From assembly GCA_021621525.1 (NCBI GenBank), contig JAJVUU010000011.1, positions 1 to 37,799 on the forward strand: a stretch of 37,799 nt of DNA, written 5' to 3'. Positions 31,833 to 37,799 of this stretch are shown one piece after another (within the stretch, counting starts at the first letter, position 1; each line of letters opens with the position of its first letter). The notes beneath the pieces were generated by a model. That model saw only the letters and a program-made list of their open reading frames with translations. It was not told the origin of the DNA and did not search any database. The translations under genes and the position numbers were made by a program. This DNA is from Caryophanales bacterium (GTDB lineage Bacteria; Bacillota_I; Bacilli_A; RFN20; CAG-288).

Positions 31833-34462
31833 AAAACGTAAAATCTTGGATTGGAATCTTCCTGCTTGCCATTTTCACGACGCTCGGCTCAATCGGCTTC
31901 GGAAGCTGGTTTGTCAAGAATGAGAAGACACAACAATACGACAAATACCCGGACACCGCATCACAAAAGGTGGCCTATACCCAAAACACAACCGATGGGA
32001 AACTGGTAAATACATACTATACAACCCTTGACGCCGCGATTAAGAACACCAAATCAGGTACTATTTATGTCATCCCAGGCACGAATCCGACGCTTCACCA
32101 AAATGCGACTATCGCAAAAGACGTTACCTTGAGCCTTCCGTATGAAGATGACTTAAAAAGCACGCACGTCGTTGAGGACTCTGGCAGAACATCAACTGGT
32201 GATTTTGCCGATTATGTGGTGCATTCCACCAAAGACAAAGATAAACCTACCGTCTATTGTCAATCGAACGTCACCATAGCTGACGGGGTTACCCTGACGA
32301 ATAACGGGACTATTTTTGTTGGCGGGGTGCTTGGAAGAAACGGACAGGCTCCGACGGGTATGACCGTGGGGAATTATTCAAAAATCACCATGGGCTCTCG
32401 ATCGGTTATTGATAATAGAGGCCAATTCACGTGCTATGGTTATGTCAAGGATGCGTCGGGCTCAACTGGCGGGCTGATTTCGAATTATTCAGGAAGCTCT
32501 TATTCCGCGGAATCACCAAAGGGAAAACTTACCTTGCCGTTTGTAATATATGATTTTAGAGGTGGATCGTATTCCTCCTATTCTGTTCTTCAAGCGGGCT
32601 CTATGCCATTCAGCGTCTTTGATTTTCCAAACATCCAATCTAAAGTCACCTTTTCAGGTTCTGCATCGCTGGAAGGGACGATAACGATATACACAAGCAG
32701 TATCGTTACGTCAAAGGCTACTGTTATTGGACCGAACGATTCTGGCGCATTGATCCGTTATTCGACTGGAAGCAGCATTGAGTACAAATGCAATGCGCCT
32801 AAAGGATACACATACGATGATTACCAGCAAATTACGAAAGAAAACGAAGTGAACAAAACCACCTTCCGTGTTTCAGGCAATATCAAAATAGCCAACTTGA
32901 GTCTCAATGTCGGCATTGAAATTAATACTGAGAAATACAATTTGCCATTCTCCTACAAATTCGATTTCTTTTTTGAAGAAGGAGAGGTTTCTATTTTAAA
33001 CAAAGTTAAATTTTTGGCCGGGTCCAACGTTACGGTTGGAGAAAACGCCACTGTTTCGGTAGATGCAGAAACTTCTTTCTACAGAAACTACATTCCTGTT
33101 ATTACCACCGGAAACAATGATAGATATCCGCGTTATACAAAATCGGCTCGATTTATTAACAATGGAAAGTTGAAATTGAATTCCTCTTTTGGAGGCGTTA
33201 TCGAAGCTGCAATTGAGGGAGCGAAATTATTTACTTTAAATGGATTTAGCGGGAAAGTTACAACAACCGAGGCTCTTAACGGAAGGGCAGGTGGGTTACT
33301 CGGCGACAAAGAAGACCATACCGAGGAAGCGATGTTTACTTTGATAGACTTACAAACCTATGTTGAATCCGATGAGACAAAGATGTGTTTTGGTAAAGGA
33401 AATTCTGTGCTGTATTCCGACAAAATCTCCGGTTCTACCTCATATACTTCATACACGCTGGATAATTCGAACTCATATGGTTGGTATGATGGAAGAGTTC
33501 TTAGCGATGTCACCTATGGAATTCGATACGAACTTAATAGTGAAACTGCTATTAATACAAACACCATTTCCTCGTTTAACAAATCTGGGTCGCCTATCGT
33601 TTTAAAAAAGATAGAAAACACATCCGAAAAATATGTTTTCAACGGTCTTTATTATGATTCGGAGTTTACGAAACGATTATCTGAAAATTCGGATGGAGAC
33701 ATTGTTCTGACGCCATCCGTGGCTATTGAGAATTTAAATGGCAAGAACCATGTAGTTTTGTATACAAAATGGATTGACTCATCCCAAGCTAAATATTCCG
33801 TTGAGAGCGTCACAAGCAATACGGACGACCATTCTTCCGTTAAGCAGAATTCTTCCGCGCCGGCAAATTATATAGTTGGCGATGGCTTTGTCTTGGAGAA
33901 GCCGAATGAATTCTATGTCTACGGAAACCTCGCCATTGACAAAGGAACTGGATCAATCGTGACATATAGTTTCAACGGTTATTCAATCCAAATTTACGAT
34001 GGAGATGGCAACCTCACTGAAACAACGATTGATGTTGATAAGCAAGGTAATTCAACCGATGGAAAAGTGGAAAACTTCTCATTTAAGGATGTTTCATTAC
34101 TCAAAGAGAATTACAAAGTAATCGCAACAGCAAAATACTCAACTGAGTCCATTGCGTTTGCTTTATCGGTTGTTTCGGGGGAAACCACATTAAGCAAGCA
34201 ATCTAAGACAGACATTTCGATCAACGGCTTAGATGCCATTAAAAACATCAGTCTGACATTTGAATGGTCGGCGAATAATTCAAAGGCTACATTTGGCAAC
34301 ATTGCACTATCTTCGACATATGTTTTCAATAATTACAAAGGAACTTGGGGAGCGACAACTGATTCCACGAACGTTAGCGTTCATTGTGTTGTTAAAGATG
34401 GTAGTTTAACCATTTCAAAACCTTCCAAGACAATTAAATTCAGGAAGGGTATAGCCGAATGA
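31829..34462 (+). CDS. Large secreted repetitive surface protein, 877 aa
   Basis: A signal peptide or N-terminal anchor (MKNVKSWIGIFLLAIFTTLG, then SIGFGSWFVKNEKT) shares the 'SIGF-x-x-W' end with the gene upstream. The rest is rich in S, T, N, G and beta strands, with a right-handed-helix look (about 75-480: many V-T-I-A-D-G-V-T-L-like phrases). A Listeria/Bacteroides-type repeat stands near 600-650 (GLYYDSEFTKRL, VVLYTKWIDS). No LPXTG or C-terminal helix is present. ATG overlaps the upstream stop (ATGA), so the two are coupled. Codon use is more AT-rich than that of the tra genes. The role may be adhesion or matrix; this is inferred. Confidence 0.65.
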   Translation: MKNVKSWIGIFLLAIFTTLGSIGFGSWFVKNEKTQQYDKYPDTASQKVAYTQNTTDGKLVNTYYTTLDAAIKNTKSGTIYVIPGTNPTLHQNATIAKDVTLSLPYEDDLKSTHVVEDSGRTSTGDFADYVVHSTKDKDKPTVYCQSNVTIADGVTLTNNGTIFVGGVLGRNGQAPTGMTVGNYSKITMGSRSVIDNRGQFTCYGYVKDASGSTGGLISNYSGSSYSAESPKGKLTLPFVIYDFRGGSYSSYSVLQAGSMPFSVFDFPNIQSKVTFSGSASLEGTITIYTSSIVTSKATVIGPNDSGALIRYSTGSSIEYKCNAPKGYTYDDYQQITKENEVNKTTFRVSGNIKIANLSLNVGIEINTEKYNLPFSYKFDFFFEEGEVSILNKVKFLAGSNVTVGENATVSVDAETSFYRNYIPVITTGNNDRYPRYTKSARFINNGKLKLNSSFGGVIEAAIEGAKLFTLNGFSGKVTTTEALNGRAGGLLGDKEDHTEEAMFTLIDLQTYVESDETKMCFGKGNSVLYSDKISGSTSYTSYTLDNSNSYGWYDGRVLSDVTYGIRYELNSETAINTNTISSFNKSGSPIVLKKIENTSEKYVFNGLYYDSEFTKRLSENSDGDIVLTPSVAIENLNGKNHVVLYTKWIDSSQAKYSVESVTSNTDDHSSVKQNSSAPANYIVGDGFVLEKPNEFYVYGNLAIDKGTGSIVTYSFNGYSIQIYDGDGNLTETTIDVDKQGNSTDGKVENFSFKDVSLLKENYKVIATAKYSTESIAFALSVVSGETTLSKQSKTDISINGLDAIKNISLTFEWSANNSKATFGNIALSSTYVFNNYKGTWGATTDSTNVSVHCVVKDGSLTISKPSKTIKFRKGIAE

Positions 34463-34604
34463 TGGCAGGTCTAATCACGGAGCCTCTGGTTAAATCATAG
34501 AGGAACTGTTTCCTGATACTACTTAAGTGTACCGTTTTTGCCAGTTGCATAGTCATGTTCAGACTGTAGTAGATATGTTCCTTCCACAGTGTGCTTCGTA
34601 TTGG
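34463..34604 (+). other. Non-coding stretch after the surface genes
   Basis: No gene is seen. CCTCT and AGAGG (near 34483-34505) form a weak stem. Short repeats occur: ATGTT-s-AGACTGT appears at about 34556 and again at about 34634, and TGTTCCTT appears at about 34576 and 34611. These look like remains of repeated recombination or duplication. Confidence 0.35.
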
Positions 34605-34862
34605 TAGACCTGTTCCTTGCGTCCAATCTACGCATGTTGAGACTGTGGTGTTGCTAAGTCGTAAAAACGGCTGAAAAAGGCCGAAAATCGATAAAAATTG
34701 ACGGATTTCCTACTTCTCAAAAAAGCGGGAAATCCTCTTTTTTGTTGCAAAAATGAGCTAAGTGGCGGTAAACCGGTAAAAAACAGGGCTTTACTCGTAT
34801 GGGGAAATAGGTCAACTTCAAAAATGAACACCCAACCTACCTAGTAACGAAATGGGGATAGG
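34605..34862 (+). repeat. Imperfect direct repeat R1 (pairs with 36776-37032)
   Basis: About 258 bp that align along their full length with 36776-37032. Shared blocks include TCCAATCTACGCAT, GAAAATCGATAAAAAT, GGATTTCCT, GGGAAATCC with T-run, GTTGCAAAAA, and CGTATGGGG. The repeat contains a strong terminator: GGATTTCC (34703-34710) with GGGAAATCC (34727-34735) and T-run to 34743. Short frames inside it are not conserved between copies, so it is not coding. Confidence 0.8.
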
Positions 34863-35166
34863 TGGAGGGTATGTTTACACGATGGAGGGAATAGGTGAAA
34901 AATCCCGTATTTATCGGCTTTTTCGAAAAATCACGATTTTCAGATTTTTTGCGTTTTCGGAGTAGACTGCAACTACACAGACAACCTGGAAAACAGGTCT
35001 TGGGGGAGAAATGGTGAAAAGCGGGGGTATAGTTTGGTTGTGGGACGAAAAACAAATAGGTTTGTTGATTGTGCGAGTTTCAATAAAAGATATTTGCTCG
35101 TGCGTTTCATTAATCTTTTTTGGCTTTGCACGAAATGCATTTCTCGATTTTATGTTTCGTTTTGAC
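34863..35166. other. AT-rich stretch without genes between repeat R1 and the AlbA_2 gene promoter
   Basis: About 300 bp with no supported reading frame. It includes AT-rich tracts and the start of the operator region at 35167. No RNA fold or terminator stands out. Confidence 0.5.
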
Positions 35167-35214
35167 TTGAACCAATGATTGAACCAATAAGTGAACCAAT
35201 GATTGAACCAATCT
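35167..35214 (+). promoter_or_regulatory. Four tandem 12-bp operator repeats
   Basis: Four head-to-tail units with no gaps: TTGAACCAATGA, TTGAACCAATAA, GTGAACCAATGA and TTGAACCAATCT. The last contains the -35 box of the promoter for the gene at 35259. Tandem repeats at this spot are best read as binding sites for an autoregulator, probably the gene's own DNA-binding product. Confidence 0.8.
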
Positions 35215-35231
35215 GGGCTTTAAAGTATACT
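35203..35231 (+). promoter_or_regulatory. Promoter of the AlbA_2-type gene
   Basis: TTGAAC (35203-35208), exact 17-bp spacer, TATACT (35226-35231), 27 bp before ATG 35259. The -35 lies in the fourth operator repeat, so a bound protein would block polymerase. Confidence 0.75.
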
Positions 35232-35258
35232 ATTGTTACTATTGGATAGGGGATATAT

Positions 35259-36563
35259 ATGAATTTAGGAAAAGAAAGTGAAACGATTGAATTCAAGGAA
35301 TCTACAAGTGAACTAAAAGAAGGAATACGATCTATTGCTTCTATGTTGAATAAAAATCAGCATTGCGTGCTTTACTTTGGCGTTAATGACAATGGGGATG
35401 TGATTGGCCAACAAATTGGAAACCGAACACTTCGTGATGTTTCTCAGGCCATTTCATTCAACATCGAACCTTCCGTGATACCAACCATCACTCTTTTGGA
35501 AGGTTGCAAAGAACATTTGAAGGCAATTAAGATTGAAGTGCACGGGAAAGATATTCCCTACTCCGCATTTGGACAATATCTCGTTAGATCTGCGGATGAA
35601 GATAAAAAGATTACAAGAAGCGCCCTTCGTTCCATGTTCATAGATTCTGGGGTTGATTTTCTTTCTGATATCAAATCAGTACAGCAGGATCTTACTTTTG
35701 AACAATTTTCTTCCCTTTTGGCCGGTAAGGGATACCATGTTCCATCTTTGAAGGCATTAGAAAAAAGCAAAGGCCTTAGGAATATGGATGGCGATTTCAA
35801 CCTCATGGCCTTCCTTTTGTCTGATCAATCCGATGTTTCTGTCAAAGTCGTTCGCTTTTCCGGGAATGATAAGACTTCCATGGCTCAACGAAAAGAATTT
35901 GGCAATCAGTGCCTTGTTCTTGCACTCAAGCAATTGATGGAATACGTTGATGCTTTGAATGAAACGAACGTGACTTTGGGGAATGGGCCTAGAAAAGATG
36001 TCCATCTTTTCAATCAGGAGGCTTTTGAAGAGGCATGGAAGAATGCCTGCGTGCACAACCTGTGGATGGATATGGTTCCTCCGGCCGTTTACATTTATGA
36101 TGATAGAATCGAAATCATCTCAACTGGTGGGCTACCTTATGGGATGAGTGAACAGGATTTTTATTCTGGAACATCAAAGCCGGTGAATAAAGGCTTGTGG
36201 TCAATATTCAGTTCCCTCGATTATGCGGAACAAACGGGACATGGTGTTCCAACCATCGTTTCTAACTATGGTAAGTCTGCGATTGATATCCGTGAGCATT
36301 TTATACAGGTTACAATTCCTTTTGCTTTTACTCCGACATGGGCACTATCGGCTCGATCCAAGAACGCATCGGTTACTTTGTCTTTGGGACAGAAAACTCT
36401 TCTTTCAGCGATAAAAGATAATCCGTATGCCCGTTCGGAAGAACTTTCGAAATCGATTGGGATGAGTCTTTCTTCAGTAAAAAAGAACCTTGCGAAACTC
36501 GGGAAACTCGGACTTATTGAAAGGGCTGGCAACAATCGTTCCGGGTATTGGCTGGTGAAATAA
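35259..36563 (+). CDS. AlbA_2/ATP-binding-domain transcription regulator, 434 aa
   Basis: The N-terminal AlbA_2 (Schlafen-type) domain (1-125) opens ESETIEFKESTSELKEGIRS and has CVLYFGVNDNGDVIGQQIG. A GHKL-type ATPase part follows (about 265-355: NACVHNLWMDMVPPAVYIYD, RIEIISTGGLPYG, and YAEQTGHGVPTIV). The C-terminus (about 375-434) is a winged helix, RSEELSKSIGMSLSSVKKNL. This three-part form is a common Firmicutes family of putative regulators of unknown signal. Four 12-bp repeats overlap its promoter, pointing to autoregulation. It is framed by the two 258-bp repeats. All domains are intact. Confidence 0.85.
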   Translation: MNLGKESETIEFKESTSELKEGIRSIASMLNKNQHCVLYFGVNDNGDVIGQQIGNRTLRDVSQAISFNIEPSVIPTITLLEGCKEHLKAIKIEVHGKDIPYSAFGQYLVRSADEDKKITRSALRSMFIDSGVDFLSDIKSVQQDLTFEQFSSLLAGKGYHVPSLKALEKSKGLRNMDGDFNLMAFLLSDQSDVSVKVVRFSGNDKTSMAQRKEFGNQCLVLALKQLMEYVDALNETNVTLGNGPRKDVHLFNQEAFEEAWKNACVHNLWMDMVPPAVYIYDDRIEIISTGGLPYGMSEQDFYSGTSKPVNKGLWSIFSSLDYAEQTGHGVPTIVSNYGKSAIDIREHFIQVTIPFAFTPTWALSARSKNASVTLSLGQKTLLSAIKDNPYARSEELSKSIGMSLSSVKKNLAKLGKLGLIERAGNNRSGYWLVK

Positions 36564-36709
36564 GGAAAATGCCAATCCCACAATTACGTTTTGAATGCAG
36601 AACAACTTCCGTTTCTCGTGATGGAGTTTTAAAAACAATCGTTTTGCAATCAGATAGAGTTCTTTCTCCAAAAGACAGGATGAAAGTACAAAAAGAAAAG
36701 AAAATTTAG
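36564..36709. other. Non-coding gap before the recombinase relic
   Basis: About 145 bp after the AlbA_2 gene with stop codons in the frames I followed. It may contain older recombinase remains but none I can align. No terminator stands out. Confidence 0.4.
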
Positions 36710-36778
36710 CTGGTTTGCGTCAATGTAAGCCTGAATATAGAAGGAGAACGGAAGGACGATGGAATACAAAACGATTGA
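36710..36778 (+). pseudogene. 3' relic of a second serine recombinase with the start of its DUF4177 gene
   Basis: The frame reads VNVSLNIEGERKDDGIQND before TGA (36776-36778). The intact recombinase at 27397 ends VDVSLNMEGERKIDGIHND, so 16 of 19 residues match. As in the intact locus, an overlapping ATG (36759) starts MEYKTIDMF, the first codons of a DUF4177 gene, before the sequence changes into repeat R2. Everything upstream of about 36705 is unrelated. This is a scar of a second, related element or of a duplicated end. Confidence 0.82.
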
Positions 36779-37032
36779 CATGTTCTTAGCATCCAATCTA
36801 CGCATATCGAGACGATGCTGTTGCCGAGCAAGAAAAAAGGTGAAAACAGCTGAAAATCGATAAAAATAAAGGATTTCCTGATTTACAAAAATAGTTGGGA
36901 AATCCTTTTTTTCTGTTGCAAAAACTCCTCAAATGGCGGGAAAGCGGTAAAAGTTTGGCCTTTATCCGTATGGGGGACAGGTTCACTCTCAAACTGAACA
37001 CATATCCTACCTCGTATCGATATAGGGATAGT
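36776..37032 (+). repeat. Imperfect direct repeat R2 (pairs with 34605-34862)
   Basis: Second copy of the 258-bp repeat, beginning inside the DUF4177 relic. Its terminator GGATTTCC (36871-36878) with GGGAAATCC (36897-36905) and a seven-T run is kept although the loop differs in sequence and length. That pattern indicates selection for the stem or recent shared origin. Confidence 0.8.
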
Positions 37033-37143
37033 TTGATGTTTTTGGCGTGATACAAGAGAAAACAGGTCGGGAAGACCAAAATCCATATTGGAATTCCTAC
37101 TTTATGTTTTTCAGTTTATGATTCCTTGTTTACGATAAAAAAA

Positions 37144-37172
37144 TTGTAAAAAGGTCGCTATACCGATATAAT
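37144..37172 (+). promoter_or_regulatory. Promoter placing the next ATG at or near +1 (possible leaderless mRNA)
   Basis: TTGTAA (37144-37149), 17 bp spacer, TATAAT (37167-37172). ATG 37179 stands only 6 bp after the -10, and there is no ribosome site, so transcription would begin at about the A of ATG. Confidence 0.6.
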
Positions 37173-37178
37173 TAAACT

Positions 37179-37565
37179 ATGACATTCAAAGATTAGCTAG
37201 CTGAAAAAGGCATAACAGTTTATCGCCTTTCCAAAATCAGTGGGCTTCCGAAGACCACTTTGAACGACATTGCATCTGCGAGGGTTGACCTTTTGGATTG
37301 CTCCGGAAGAACTTTGCAAAGGGTTTCTAGTGCTTTAGGTATAACCATTGAAATGTTATTGTCTTTGGAACCGGAAGAAGCTCCAAGCGCCCTTCCTGGT
37401 TTCTTGAACGAATCGATATCGGATTATCGAAAGGCGCTAAGAAAGCAAAACACGATGATTGACTGCTACTTGGATCAATTGAATAGTTCCATCAACGTCG
37501 CGGAAGTTGAGAATCTCATCGGCAAAGAAATGGCTTCGCGGCTAAGAAAAAGGTATTTTGCTTGA
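37179..37565 (+). pseudogene. Xre-type HTH (antitoxin-like) gene with a stop at codon 6
   Basis: From ATG 37179 the frame reads MTFKD, TAG (37194-37196), then LAEKGITVYRLSKISGLPKT, TLNDIASARVDLLDCSGRTL and SALGITIEMLLSLEPEE: a full HTH followed by a helical tail to TGA 37565. One base change (for example TTG to TAG) explains the stop. The next start, TTG 37260, would cut the HTH in half. The gene precedes a HipA/CtkA-like kinase fragment, so this was probably a toxin-antitoxin regulator. The HTH body is otherwise well kept. Confidence 0.7.
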
Positions 37566-37577
37566 GGGGGAATGTTT

Positions 37578-37798
37578 ATGGAATTCACAAATTTGCCCAT
37601 CCGGAGAAAAGCCTATGGTGGCGCTAACGGCAGTAAGCTCTCCTTAGTTTACAAAGGCGAAACCTATATGGTCAAATTGCCGTCACACGTTTTGAAGAAT
37701 CCAAAACTTTCTTATACAAACAGGAATCCTTAGGTTGTAATATCTCATGACGAATCAATGAATTAGGTACACAAATCGAATTCCGAGGTAAGAAATGA
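37578..37798 (+). pseudogene. HipA/CtkA-like serine/threonine kinase toxin, N-terminal fragment, decayed
   Basis: ATG 37578, 7 nt after GAGGGGG, opens MEFTNLPIRRKAYGGANGSK, then LSLVYKGETYMVKLPSHV and NPKLSYTNR, closely like the start of HipA/CtkA-type kinases (Y-GGANGSK-x-S is their glycine loop). It meets TAG at 37731. The expected continuation (LGCNIS, then RINELGTQ) is in another frame and contains a further stop. It is a pseudogene with at least one frameshift and one stop, running to the contig end. Confidence 0.75.
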
Positions 37799-37799
37799 C

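Noticed and set aside
35167..35214. Iteron-type replication origin
   Set aside because: Four repeats overlap a good promoter of a regulator gene, no Rep gene or AT-rich unwinding region with DnaA boxes is adjacent; an operator array explains them better.
34628..37079. Minus-strand short frames inside repeats R1 and R2
   Set aside because: Frames differ between the two copies and run through a terminator hairpin; not coding.
1..37799. Mycoplasma genetic code (TGA as Trp), suggested by the Mbov-like conjugation genes
   Set aside because: TGA ends several tightly coupled genes (TGATG, ATGA overlaps) and Trp is written TGG throughout.
1..37799. CRISPR arrays and tRNA genes
   Set aside because: No regularly spaced repeat-spacer pattern and no tRNA cloverleaf was seen on either strand by eye.

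Overview
The window reads as one contig from a low-to-mid GC Gram-positive-type bacterium (Bacilli or a Mollicutes-like relative), probably assembled from gut or rumen short reads. Shine-Dalgarno sites are strong (AAGGAGG class), TGA is a true stop and Trp is TGG, so this is the standard code and not the mycoplasma code. No 16S or core gene is present, so finer taxonomy is not possible. The contig edge (5-38) carries what looks like a degraded Nextera adapter.

Layout. (1) 39-2095, AT-rich left flank: a start-less half HsdS specificity gene beside a tyrosine recombinase (the arrangement of an invertible type I restriction locus), a truncated Xre regulator and an unknown gene. (2) 2298-16571, conjugation module, all on the plus strand: small ORF, sigma-region-4-like protein, relaxase accessory protein, MobP-type relaxase, VirD4 coupling ATPase, a 1605-residue Ig-like surface protein, pilin-like protein, VirB6-like membrane protein and VirB4 ATPase. 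The core resembles the mycoplasma/Firmicutes ICE family (Mbov_0395-0397-like). No peptidoglycan hydrolase and no LPXTG sorting signal were seen. (3) 16978-20596, AT-rich cargo: a membrane-bound HTH regulator with a frameshifted secreted cysteine-peptidase-like gene, then on the minus strand a two-gene Pycsar anti-phage module (nucleotide cyclase plus three-TM effector). (4) 20815-26711, maintenance/early-transfer operon: ArdC antirestriction protein, primase-polymerase-like protein, DUF4313/DUF3846 fusion, Api92/YubB-like protein and unknowns. (5) 26708-29364, integration control: an Xre repressor divergent from a SHOCT-like small gene, a large serine recombinase and a frameshifted DUF4177 gene, with two identical AACTA-N3-TAGTT palindromes in the divergent region. 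(6) 29565-30996, an AbiEi/AbiEii type IV toxin-antitoxin pair between two near-identical terminators. (7) 31166-34462, two surface/secreted genes, the first switched out of frame by a run of nine G. (8) 34463-37799, a decayed zone: two diverged 258-bp direct repeats around an AlbA_2/ATPase regulator with four 12-bp operator repeats, the 3' relic of a second serine recombinase, and a broken Xre/HipA-like pair.

Together this is an integrative and conjugative element (ICE) carrying at least two defence modules (Pycsar, AbiE) and an antirestriction protein, next to a host restriction locus. Two 45-nt hairpin elements of shared sequence stand in front of the relaxase operon and the ardC operon. 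They may tie transfer and early recipient expression together and are the most interesting undescribed signal I found, alongside the poly-G switch and the structured leader inside the tra operon. Neither exact ICE boundary could be fixed.
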